Positions 6,126-12,513 of a stretch of DNA of 12,513 nt are shown piece after piece. The stretch is from Nitrospirota bacterium. GTDB taxonomy: Bacteria > Nitrospirota > Nitrospiria > Nitrospirales > Nitrospiraceae. The notes under the pieces are model-generated. The model was not told the DNA's origin and ran no database searches. It worked only from the letters and a program-made list of their open reading frames with translations. The first letter of the stretch is position 1. Every line of letters begins with the position of its first letter. The translations under genes were made by a program, and so were the position numbers. The DNA is taken from assembly GCA_016222925.1 (NCBI GenBank), contig JACRQB010000158.1:1-12513 (forward strand), in the 5' to 3' direction.

Positions 6126-7358
6126 ATGGGTCACGAAGAGGAATTGGACGCGTATCGATCCCAACTCCTTGAATCATTGAACAGCCGGCCCACGATTCGT
6201 GGCGTGTCGGATCCTATACAGGTCTATGTCAATGAGCGGCGTGTTGGGGAGCTTGAAGGCGCAGGGACCGGTGCAACACTGCAAGTCCAGTGCGTCGATC
6301 ACATCGAGACGGTACAACTTCGCGCCGAAGATGGAACGCTCTTAGGAGGGCTTACGGCCCCCGAGTGTGGATATCGAACGGACCGTGTCCGGATTTCCGC
6401 TGATACGGTGGAGCTCTCTGTGCACAACATGGCACAAGGGGGAACGTTCAGTGCGCTGTTCACTCCTGCGCCAAGTTTCTGGAGCCGCGCCTGGAAGAGC
6501 ATTGTCGATGTTACCGACAGAGTGGTCGCCCGCAGTCCGGAACCGGCACTGGCCTATGGAATGCGAATGGTCGCCTTCACGCAAGGGCTATTGGCACTTG
6601 CTGTCGTTGGGTTGGTCACTGACCGTATTACGACTGGAAGGACATCGGATCGCACGCCCTCTCCGGTTGTGCAAACAGCAACTCTTTCGCCGGCTCCGGT
6701 CGCTGACATGGCAAAATTTGAACAACAGCTGGATGAGCTGGCACGGATGCAAGCGAAGGTTGATGACGCGCTCGGGTCTCAACAGAAAGGCGTGGCGCAG
6801 CTGCAGCAGGCCATGATCAAGCTGTCGTCTACGCAGGAGTCCTTCGAGTCCACTGTGCTGACGGTCAGGGAGGAGATCGAAAAGCGGCTGGAAACGGTCG
6901 GTCGCGAGACAGATCGCCAGACACGCCAGATGGCGAGCCGAGGGCGGGTCGAGCAGGAGCAGTTGGAAGCTGCCATCCAGAATCTTACAGCAGACAATCA
7001 TCGGCTCTCCAAAGAAGTCGTCAACTTGGAAGAATATAACCAGGTGCTGAAGTCTAAGTTGCAGACGGCAGTTGCGAGTGCATCGAAAGCTGTCGATCCA
7101 AGTCCCGAGCGGCTCTTGAAAATGGCTGACAGCCTCCAGGCAACTCAGCAGATGCCGTTTCTCTTCTGGGTGACCTTCAGCGATGGAACCAGTCAGGAAA
7201 GCATCGACAAATGGGTTCATGGAATGCAGGGTCACAAGGGAGCCGTCAGCGAAGGCTGGCAGGAAGTCAGGATTCTTCCACCGGCAGTCCCACCCGATCG
7301 ATTCTTGGAGCAGGTCAGAGGAGAGAAAATCGTTAAGGCAGCGCGGATCGGTCAGTAG
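6126..7358 (+). CDS. Single-pass membrane protein with long coiled coil, function unknown
   Basis: I do not recognise a named family for this 410-aa protein. Residues 1-115 form a soluble, probably beta-rich domain with V-Y-V-N-E-R-R-V-G-E-L, two Cys (56, 81) and alternating hydrophobic patterns. One transmembrane helix lies at about 145-165 (M-V-A-F-T-Q-G-L-L-A-L-A-V-V-G). After a Pro/Thr-rich linker, residues about 196-316 form a Q/E/K-rich coiled coil. A small alpha/beta-looking C-terminal domain (F-L-F-W-V-T-F-S-D-G-T) occupies about 343-405. There is no signal peptide, so the N-terminal domain is probably cytoplasmic and the coiled coil periplasmic. This topology resembles membrane-anchored anti-sigma or envelope-sensing proteins. 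Being the second gene of an operon with a sigma-like regulator, a sensing partner role is plausible, but this is inference only. Confidence 0.7.
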   Translation: MGHEEELDAYRSQLLESLNSRPTIRGVSDPIQVYVNERRVGELEGAGTGATLQVQCVDHIETVQLRAEDGTLLGGLTAPECGYRTDRVRISADTVELSVHNMAQGGTFSALFTPAPSFWSRAWKSIVDVTDRVVARSPEPALAYGMRMVAFTQGLLALAVVGLVTDRITTGRTSDRTPSPVVQTATLSPAPVADMAKFEQQLDELARMQAKVDDALGSQQKGVAQLQQAMIKLSSTQESFESTVLTVREEIEKRLETVGRETDRQTRQMASRGRVEQEQLEAAIQNLTADNHRLSKEVVNLEEYNQVLKSKLQTAVASASKAVDPSPERLLKMADSLQATQQMPFLFWVTFSDGTSQESIDKWVHGMQGHKGAVSEGWQEVRILPPAVPPDRFLEQVRGEKIVKAARIGQ

Positions 7359-7656
7359 GAAGGATGTTCCGCGAGAAAAGCCTTTCCTGGGGCATCGTTC
7401 GGTGGGCATGGACCTCTCGAAATTGCCACGGGAGGGGATGCGTTCCTGGTGTCCCGTCCGTGAGGTGATATCGATGTTCGTTGCTGGTAAAACCCTTGGA
7501 TCACGTCGAGTCAGCTATGGAGTTCTTTTCTGATGGGTGCAAACCATGAGGCTCACTATTCAGTCAAGCGTCCAGGACTGGACATATTTCGGCTCGCTCT
7601 GAGAAGTTTTGTCCGTTGAGCCAAAGAAGCTGTGGTGAGTAGCATGACGATCATGA
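7359..7656. other. Intergenic region with a 14-bp dyad, no gene seen
   Basis: No coding sequence is supported in these 298 nt; the + strand ORF running from inside the previous gene to about 7533 is in a shadow frame. The stretch contains the dyad listed separately at 7570-7583 and the left arm of a 9-nt inverted repeat (TTTGTCCGT, 7608-7616). The right arm of that repeat overlaps the start of the small ORF at 7657. The promoter of the glycosyltransferase operon is probably here, but I cannot assign -35/-10 boxes with confidence. Confidence 0.45.
7570..7583. promoter_or_regulatory. 14-bp dyad, candidate operator
   Basis: GTCCAG-GA-CTGGAC is a perfect 6-bp inverted repeat with a 2-bp centre. 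The centre is too small to form an RNA loop, so if it has a function it would be as DNA, for example as a site for a dimeric regulator. It is directly followed by an AT-rich ACATATTT (7582-7589) that could contribute to a promoter, and it lies about 240 nt before the glycosyltransferase. One 14-bp dyad can arise by chance in a window of this size. Confidence 0.3.
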
Positions 7657-7779
7657 ATGACGGACAAACCAGCAACACCAACGGCTCATGTGCCCGATCG
7701 GCACTCTGGTGTGTACCCTCCAGCCGATCACAATTTCGAACTGGCCCTTAAACAAAATCACGAACAAGCAGACAACTGA
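7657..7779 (+). CDS. Probable 40-aa small hydrophilic protein
   Basis: This ORF runs from ATG 7657 to TGA 7777-7779, 39 nt before the glycosyltransferase. The peptide starts M-T-D-K-P-A-T-P-T and continues S-G-V-Y-P-P-A-D-H-N-F-E-L-A-L-K-Q-N-H-E. It is acidic/His/Asn-rich with a plausible amphipathic C-terminal helix and no membrane segment. Its composition looks like a real cytosolic peptide, while the two other frames of the same stretch give Cys/Ser/Arg-rich junk. The ribosome binding site is weak (GTGAG at about 7635-7639), and the start codon lies in the right arm of an inverted repeat (7608-7616/7660-7668), so initiation may be controlled by structure. No family is recognised. Confidence 0.42.
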   Translation: MTDKPATPTAHVPDRHSGVYPPADHNFELALKQNHEQADN

Positions 7780-7818
7780 CCGAGCGCAGTCGCTCACGAG
7801 AGGAAGAAAGGAAGACTC

Positions 7819-8904
7819 ATGAGAATCGCACAAGTGGCTCCATTGTGGGAAAGCGTCCCGCCCAAGCTGTATGGGGGTACGGAACGAATTGTGTCGTATA
7901 TTACGGAAGAGTTGGTAGCGCAGGGGCATGACGTCACGCTGTTTGCCAGTGGCGACTCAGAAACAGCCGCGCGGCTTGAAGCCATCTGCCCACAGGCCCT
8001 CCGGCTGAATACCGGCATCTTCAACCGAGACGCTCCGATGATGATGTTGCAGGAACGGGGCCTTGGAGCGGCGAGGGGCTTCGATATTATTCATTCACAT
8101 CTGGATTTCATCGGATTCCCGCTGGCACGCAGGAATACCATTCCGGTTGTGACGACCTTGCACGGTCGTCAGGATCTGCCCGAATTGGAACCGGTCTTCC
8201 GTGAGTTCCCAGAAATGCCCTTGGTGTCTATTTCAGACGCCCAGCGCAAACCGTTGCCTTGGGCCAACTGGGCGGCGACTATCCACCATGGTCTTCCTCG
8301 AAATCTCTATACGTTTCATCCTCAGGCTCAAGGGTATCTGGCCTTTCTGGGGCGGATCTCCCCTGAAAAACGTCCGGACCACGCGATCGAAATCGCCAAA
8401 CGGGCCGGCCTTCCCTTGCGGATTGCGGCAAAGGTCGATCCTGCCGACCAGAACTACTTCGAAGCTGAGATTGAACCGTTGCTCAACCATCCGCTGATTG
8501 AGTTCGTTGGAGAGATCTCCGATGCTGAGAAAGACGATTTTCTCGGCAACGCGATGGCGTTGGTGTGCCCCTACGATTGGCCGGAGCCTTTCGGGTTGGT
8601 GCTGATCGAAGCCTTGGCCTGCGGAACTCCGGTGTTAGCCTATCGACGTGGATCGATTCCTGAAATCATCAATCACGGCGCCACGGGTTTTATCTGCGAG
8701 ACGGTCTCCGAAATGGTGGACGCAGTCGGCCAGGTCTCCCTCATCAATCGACAGCGCTGTCGGGCGGCCTTTGATGAGCGGTTTACGGCGGAGCGGATGG
8801 CACGCGACTATGTGGCGCTCTATGAACGTCTTCTCGAAGACGGAACCGCGCAAGCCGCACATGCTTTCGCTGCCGAACCACACAAGATTCTTGGACGAGG
8901 CTGA
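7819..8904 (+). CDS. GT4-family glycosyltransferase (GT-B fold)
   Basis: The 361-aa protein is a retaining glycosyltransferase of the GT4 type, close to the usual family length. The N-terminal acceptor domain opens with M-R-I-A-Q-V-A-P and Y-G-G-T-E-R at 18-23, then H-D-V-T-L-F-A-S-G-D-S. The donor domain begins with F-L-G-R-I-S-P-E-K-R-P-D at 176-187. It carries the E-x7-E motif E256-PFGLVLI-E264, followed by A-C-G-T-P-V-L-A-Y-R-R-G-S-I-P-E-I, which contacts the nucleotide sugar. It has no signal peptide, so it acts in the cytoplasm or at the inner membrane face. The sugar and acceptor cannot be inferred. ATG 7819 has AAGGAAG at about 7808-7814. The MFS gene follows after 1 nt, so the two are almost certainly translated together, suggesting that the glycosylated product or a related metabolite is moved by that transporter. 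Confidence 0.92.
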   Translation: MRIAQVAPLWESVPPKLYGGTERIVSYITEELVAQGHDVTLFASGDSETAARLEAICPQALRLNTGIFNRDAPMMMLQERGLGAARGFDIIHSHLDFIGFPLARRNTIPVVTTLHGRQDLPELEPVFREFPEMPLVSISDAQRKPLPWANWAATIHHGLPRNLYTFHPQAQGYLAFLGRISPEKRPDHAIEIAKRAGLPLRIAAKVDPADQNYFEAEIEPLLNHPLIEFVGEISDAEKDDFLGNAMALVCPYDWPEPFGLVLIEALACGTPVLAYRRGSIPEIINHGATGFICETVSEMVDAVGQVSLINRQRCRAAFDERFTAERMARDYVALYERLLEDGTAQAAHAFAAEPHKILGRG

Positions 8905-8905
8905 C

Positions 8906-10246
8906 ATGTCTGACGTACGCACTCATTCACAAGGGACTGGTTCCACTCCGAGCCGTGCTCGAGGCTGGGAATTAGTCAAAACTAGAGACTTCGGTTTTTT
9001 GTTCGCTGGTCAGACGATCTCTCAGATCGGCGACAGCCTCAATAAGGTCGCGTTGCTCTGGTTTGTGTATGACCTAACCGGCTCGGCGCTCAAGATGGCG
9101 GTGGTTGGACTGCTCCAAACACTACCCCCCCTGCTGTTTGGGCCGCTCATTGGTGTCTATCTGGATCGCGTTCGAAAGAAGCCGGTGATGATCGGGGTGG
9201 ATCTTCTCCGAACCCTGATGGTGCTCTTGATTCCGGTGCTTTTTGGCATGGGGGTCTTGACGCTTGATCGGCTCTACATCCTTGTGTTTGCCACGGCAAT
9301 CTTTTCAACGGTCTTCGGGCCGGCGTTGACTTCTGCCGTTCCTCTCATTGTGCCTAAGGAGCGGCTTATCGCGGCGAATGCGTTATTGCAAACGACGACC
9401 AACGTAGGACTGCTTGTGGGTCCTGCCGTCAGCGGCCTCGGGATCGCGCTCATCGGAGCGCAAAACGTGCTCTATGTCGATGCGGCCACGTTTTTTATCT
9501 CTGCGCTTTGCCTGTTCCCCATTCGGGTGCATGAAACGATCGGCCGTTTCCGTGTTGCACGCAAAGGGTTGACGGAAGGCATCGCCAGCGATTTGAGGGC
9601 GGGTTTCCGTTTCGTGTTCGTCGAACAGAAGACCGTCACGCTGCTTATGTTGACGGCCACCCTCTATAGCGTCGGCATCAGTGCCTTCATCTTTCTACTG
9701 CCGGTCTTTGCGAAAGACGTGCTGGGTGTGGGTCCCATCCAGCTTGGATGGTTGTGGTCGGCGCTGGGCGTCGGGATGGTGCTCGCGTCTCTCAGTTTGA
9801 CATCGATTGCGCAGGGCGACGTACCTTGGCGTCTGCGATTTATGTCCGGCGCCTTGGCTGTCGGCGGCATTGCTGTTGCCGCACTTGGTTTTTTCGATAC
9901 TCCTGTCGCCGCCGGAGTCTTGATTGCGGTGATTGGGGGAAGCACCGCCATGTTTACGCCCTTGGTATGGACGATGCTCCAAGAATTGACGCCGGAGCAT
10001 CTCCTCGGGCGAGTCTTTACGAGCTTCGCAACCGGGGGGATGGCCTCTTCGATGGCTGGAATGGCTGGTTTTGGATGGGCGGCCGATCACATCGGTCCTG
10101 CCGCCAGTTTAGGAGGGATCAGTCTCATTCTTCTTTTGACGGCTGCGACCGCGTGGCTATTCAGCTTCTACAAGGCGCACTCCCGAGGATTGGCCGTTTC
10201 TCCATCCGGCTCCTTTACCCCGCAACCAAGCACTGCCCAATCATAG
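8906..10246 (+). CDS. MFS exporter, DHA3/MFS_3-like (first paralogue)
   Basis: The 446-aa inner-membrane protein has about 12 hydrophobic helices. It carries the MFS_3 hallmarks: F-L-F-A-G-Q-T-I-S-Q-I-G-D in helix 1, L-L-W-F-V-Y-D-L-T-G-S, and the loop 2-3 motif G-P-L-I-G-V-Y-L-D-R-V-R-K-K (MFS motif A). It also has S-T-V-F-G-P-A-L-T-S-A-V-P and N-A-L-L-Q-T-T-T-N. Related proteins (EntS, MefA-type) export siderophores, macrolides or other small molecules by proton antiport. The substrate here is unknown. ATG 8906 is chosen because GAGG at 8897-8900 precedes it and the upstream in-frame extension overlaps the glycosyltransferase without family features. It starts 1 nt after the glycosyltransferase stop. 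The C-terminal tail (S-P-S-G-S-F-T-P-Q-P-S) is short and polar. A second, clearly paralogous exporter begins at 11465. Confidence 0.92.
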   Translation: MSDVRTHSQGTGSTPSRARGWELVKTRDFGFLFAGQTISQIGDSLNKVALLWFVYDLTGSALKMAVVGLLQTLPPLLFGPLIGVYLDRVRKKPVMIGVDLLRTLMVLLIPVLFGMGVLTLDRLYILVFATAIFSTVFGPALTSAVPLIVPKERLIAANALLQTTTNVGLLVGPAVSGLGIALIGAQNVLYVDAATFFISALCLFPIRVHETIGRFRVARKGLTEGIASDLRAGFRFVFVEQKTVTLLMLTATLYSVGISAFIFLLPVFAKDVLGVGPIQLGWLWSALGVGMVLASLSLTSIAQGDVPWRLRFMSGALAVGGIAVAALGFFDTPVAAGVLIAVIGGSTAMFTPLVWTMLQELTPEHLLGRVFTSFATGGMASSMAGMAGFGWAADHIGPAASLGGISLILLLTAATAWLFSFYKAHSRGLAVSPSGSFTPQPSTAQS

Positions 10247-10285
10247 AAACCGGACCTCACGGCCTGGTTGAACGACAAGACAGAA

Positions 10286-10306
10286 GCCTCCGGCTCAACC
10301 GGAGGC
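10286..10306 (+). terminator. Perfect 8-bp GC-rich hairpin after the first MFS gene
   Basis: GCCTCCGG (10286-10293) and CCGGAGGC (10299-10306) pair perfectly around CTCAA. The stem is very stable, sits 40 nt after the MFS stop, and has no downstream T-run. It may slow or end transcription of the glycosyltransferase/MFS unit or protect the 3' end. No other structure is clear between 10247 and 10433. Confidence 0.5.
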
Positions 10307-10433
10307 GCGTCAATCGGAGCAGCCCCTTGACGATGGGGGTTCTCTCGCCTGTGCGCAGATGACAGAGCATCATGAGCGAGTTACAATGCCTGAGAACATC
10401 TCAGGAGTGATATTCACGAGGAGGACTCGCGCG

Positions 10434-11465
10434 ATGATCACATCGTCGAGAGCGCTGATCGTTCTGGGTATGAATTTGTTGGTACTGGCGCCGATAGGTG
10501 CGGATTCAGCGTTCTCTGAGACGCAAGAAAAAGAAGGCGCGACGGAAGCGAAGCCGCAGCCCGCTCCTGCGCCGAAGGCGGACACCCCGACCGAGCACAA
10601 AGAGGTCGTGCCGGAGAAGCATGCGCCACGTCCGCAGCACCACCCGGCCGATACCGACAGTCAGCCGACGCCGCATAAGCCATCATCTGAACATAAAACG
10701 CCATCACAGCTCGTTCCTCCCATCAAGGCTGATGGGCTGCCTGAACCGGAGGCTAAGGAGAGGGAGTCAGCCAAGGAGAAAGAACCGGTCCAGGAGAAGG
10801 AGCCAGCACAAGAGAAAGAGTCGGTGAAAGAGAAGGAGCCGGTCAAGGAGAAGCAACCGGCCAAGGAAAAGCATCCGGCCAAAGAAAAACAGCCGCTCAA
10901 AGAAAAAGAGCCAGCTAAAGAGAAAGAGTCGGTGAAAGAGAAGGAGCCGGCCAAAGAGAAGGAATCGGTTAAGGAGAAAGAGCCAGTGAAGGAGAAAGAG
11001 ACGCCCAAGAAAGCGCTTGGCTCGCTGATCTTGTCCGTCAAGCTTGCACTGATGGGAGATTCGCGGCTCTTCCACTACGAGATTGAAGCGGAGGACAATC
11101 AACAGACTCTTACCCTCACGGGGCGTGTCTCGACCGAAGACGACAAGACGGCTGCAACCGAAGTTGCACAGGCTGTCCAGGGCGTCAAAACTGTCGTGAA
11201 CAAGCTCACCGTGGAGAAAGATCTGGCCAAAACATTGTTGAAGAAGCAGGACGAAATCCTGACCACTATAGTCAAGGAACGCTTCGCCAAGAGCGCCACT
11301 TTGAAGGCGGCGAACTTCGAGGTGAAGACGGAGGACGGTGTTGTCCTGCTCAACGGAACTGTGCGGTTTCAGGTTATCGCACTCGAAGCTGCCGAGACGG
11401 CCCGCCAAGTGCCGGGTGTCCGAGCCGTGAACACTGAGAAGATACGGCTGGAAGGTGAGAGCTGA
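10434..11465 (+). CDS. Periplasmic double-BON protein with KEKEP-type hexapeptide repeats
   Basis: From ATG 10434 the product is 343 aa. An N-terminal hydrophobic stretch (A-L-I-V-L-G-M-N-L-L-V-L-A-P) looks like a Sec signal peptide, with possible cleavage after A-F-S, so the protein is predicted to be periplasmic. Residues about 25-106 are Pro/Lys/His-rich and disordered. Residues 107-190 are fourteen hexapeptides of the form [AVL]-[KQ]-E-[KR]-[EQH]-[PST]. Two BON domains follow at about 197-262 (S-V-K-L-A-L-M-G-D, then L-T-G-R-V-S-T, V-Q-G-V-K-T-V-V-N) and 276-342 (V-L-L-N-G-T-V-R-F, V-P-G-V-R-A-V-N). BON domains (OsmY-like) bind membranes or envelope partners. The start is set by GAGGAGG at 10418-10424, 9 nt upstream, and the signal peptide directly after it. 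Earlier in-frame ATGs at 10359 and 10386 lack good sites. The stop overlaps the start of the second MFS gene (ATGA-type coupling, TGATG). Confidence 0.85.
   Translation: MITSSRALIVLGMNLLVLAPIGADSAFSETQEKEGATEAKPQPAPAPKADTPTEHKEVVPEKHAPRPQHHPADTDSQPTPHKPSSEHKTPSQLVPPIKADGLPEPEAKERESAKEKEPVQEKEPAQEKESVKEKEPVKEKQPAKEKHPAKEKQPLKEKEPAKEKESVKEKEPAKEKESVKEKEPVKEKETPKKALGSLILSVKLALMGDSRLFHYEIEAEDNQQTLTLTGRVSTEDDKTAATEVAQAVQGVKTVVNKLTVEKDLAKTLLKKQDEILTTIVKERFAKSATLKAANFEVKTEDGVVLLNGTVRFQVIALEAAETARQVPGVRAVNTEKIRLEGES
10752..11003 (+). repeat. In-frame tandem repeat, 14 copies of an 18-bp unit
   Basis: Fourteen consecutive 18-bp units encode hexapeptides such as AKEKEP, VQEKEP, VKEKES, AKEKHP and LKEKEP. 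Units differ at several synonymous and nonsynonymous positions, so the array is not freshly expanded, but neighbouring pairs (AKEKES-VKEKEP, repeated twice) point to duplication of larger blocks. All units keep phase, so copy-number change would alter linker length without breaking the BON domains. The Pro/Ser every six residues argues against a continuous helix and for an extended, highly charged spacer. The opposite strand is also open here but is a mirror of the repeat. Confidence 0.9.
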
Positions 11466-12513
11466 TGCAGGGACGCCCCGGCTCCTTGGCTGGCGCTCCC
11501 ACCACAGCGGAGCACGCAAGCACCGGTTTGATCGAGAATCGTCCACTCCTCCTGACCCGCGATTTCGGACTTGTCTGGTCGGGCCAGCTCATTTCGCAGA
11601 TAGGCGACGGCGTCTCCAAGCTGGCTCTGTTATGGTTCGTCTACGCGGTGACCGGGTCACCCCTCAAGACCTCTGTGATCGCTCTACTGCAGACGATTCC
11701 CCCGATTGTTCTCGGCCCTCTCATCGGCGTGTATGTCGATCGTCTTCCGAAAAAGGTGCTCCTGATCACCAGCGATGTGTTGCGCGCGTTGTTGATCGGG
11801 TTGATTCCTTGTCTCATCCCCGTGGAATCCTTTACGGTATCGGTGTTGTATGTGTTGGTTCTGCTGCATGCAATTGCCACGGCAGTCTTCGGTCCGGCTC
11901 TCACGGCCGCGATACCCGCATTTGTGCCGAAGACGCAATTCACGGCGGCTAATGCGCTTCTGCAAGGCACCACCAGTCTCGGTATTATTTTCGGTCCGGC
12001 GCTCAGCGGGCTCGGCATTGCCGCGTATGGATCACAAGAGGTTCTGTGTCTCAACGCCGCGACCTATATGATTTCAGCTGCGTTTCTTCTGCTGGTTCGT
12101 TTCCGCAACCCAGTCACAACTGTTCATTTACCTGCGGCCACGTCGACCATGCTGCAAGATCTGATCGAAGGATTTCGCTACAGCGTCGTAACTCAACCAA
12201 GATTGTTGCTCTTGACGAGCATCGCCGCTCTCTATACGTTCGGCACCAGTGCGCTGAATGCGCTTTTCCCGGTATTCGCTCGGAAGATGCTTGGGCTGGG
12301 ACCCGTCGAGGTCGGCTATCTCTGGTCGGCGCTCGGCGTCGGATTGTTGGTTACGTCAATTGGACTCCTCTGGGTGACGGAGTGGCGAGTCAAGGATCGA
12401 ATGCGTCTGATCATGGCTACCAGTGTGTTGAGCGGTGCAGCGCTCTGTGCGTTGACCGTGACGCCTGATCCGTATCTCGCCGGGCTCCTCATGGGAGTGA
12501 TCGGCTGTGGGAT
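11465..12513 (+). CDS. MFS exporter, DHA3/MFS_3-like (second paralogue), partial at 3' end
   Basis: The frame is open from ATG 11465 to the end of the window (349 codons plus 2 nt), with no stop. It starts M-Q-G-R-P-G-S and soon shows D-F-G-L-V-W-S-G-Q-L-I-S-Q-I-G-D, L-A-L-L-W-F-V-Y, G-P-L-I-G-V-Y-V-D-R-L-P-K-K (motif A), A-V-F-G-P-A-L-T-A-A-I-P and Y-L-W-S-A-L-G-V-G. Segment by segment these match the exporter at 8906, so the two are paralogues. Compared with the first copy, the N-terminal tail before the first helix is of similar length but different in sequence. The start codon shares its A with the TGA of the BON gene (TGATG), and GGAAGG at 11450-11455 can serve as ribosome binding site, so translation is coupled to the BON protein. 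The family length suggests roughly 100 residues lie beyond the window. The substrate is unknown. Confidence 0.9.
   Translation, partial: MQGRPGSLAGAPTTAEHASTGLIENRPLLLTRDFGLVWSGQLISQIGDGVSKLALLWFVYAVTGSPLKTSVIALLQTIPPIVLGPLIGVYVDRLPKKVLLITSDVLRALLIGLIPCLIPVESFTVSVLYVLVLLHAIATAVFGPALTAAIPAFVPKTQFTAANALLQGTTSLGIIFGPALSGLGIAAYGSQEVLCLNAATYMISAAFLLLVRFRNPVTTVHLPAATSTMLQDLIEGFRYSVVTQPRLLLLTSIAALYTFGTSALNALFPVFARKMLGLGPVEVGYLWSALGVGLLVTSIGLLWVTEWRVKDRMRLIMATSVLSGAALCALTVTPDPYLAGLLMGVIGCG

Noticed and set aside
10281..10310. Resemblance of the AGCCTCCGG...CCGGAGG hairpin to part of a c-di-GMP-I riboswitch
   Set aside because: Only this stem matches. The GGCAAACC-type receptor half, the GACGCAAAGCC context and the closing helix are not present.
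10752..11003. Possible CRISPR-like regular repeat
   Set aside because: Units are contiguous 18-mers in reading frame with no unique spacers, so this is a coding tandem repeat.
10661..11041. Long minus-strand ORF rich in Ser, Phe, Leu and Gly opposite the repeat array
   Set aside because: It is the mirror of the KEKEP repeat: absence of stops follows from the repeat codons, it has no start context, and the + strand has a signal peptide and BON domains.

Overview
The window looks like an accessory stretch of chromosome from a Gram-negative bacterium of moderately high GC content. The evidence is a secreted BON-domain protein, strong GGAGG-type ribosome binding sites and compact co-directional operons. 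The protein flavour recalls Nitrospirota, but that is an impression and not a demonstrated assignment. Every supported gene lies on the + strand. I see no rRNA, tRNA, CRISPR array or insertion sequence.

Region 1 (1-1463): a perfect 10-bp hairpin and a possible 35-residue leader ORF precede a class I SAM-dependent methyltransferase. A small four-helix membrane protein with an N-Y-P-W-E motif follows, and then a terminator-like hairpin.

Region 2 (1464-4700): two decayed ion-export genes lie side by side. The first is a relic of a Na+/Ca2+ antiporter (1673-1910) with two single-base losses and most of its middle missing. The second is a P2A-type (Ca2+-ATPase-like) cation pump (2084-4700) from which a stretch around the actuator domain has been lost, taking the T-G-E of the TGES loop and shifting the frame. 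The rest of the pump is well preserved, so the damage looks recent.

Region 3 (4701-7358): a long, mostly featureless leader precedes an uncharacterised two-gene operon. The first protein has a sigma-region-4-like helix-turn-helix and a C-terminal HxxxCxxC motif of the kind found in zinc-binding anti-sigma factors. The second is a single-pass membrane protein with a beta-rich N-terminal domain and a long coiled coil. Together they look like an envelope-linked regulatory pair, which is inference.

Region 4 (7359-12513): a spacer with a 14-bp dyad and a likely 40-residue small protein leads into a GT4 glycosyltransferase. An MFS exporter starts 1 nt after the glycosyltransferase stop. After a GC-rich hairpin come a periplasmic double-BON protein carrying fourteen 18-bp tandem repeats and a second MFS exporter whose start overlaps the BON stop codon. 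The second exporter is a close paralogue of the first and runs off the end of the window. The order glycosyltransferase - MFS - BON - MFS suggests envelope modification or export, but the substrate cannot be read from sequence.
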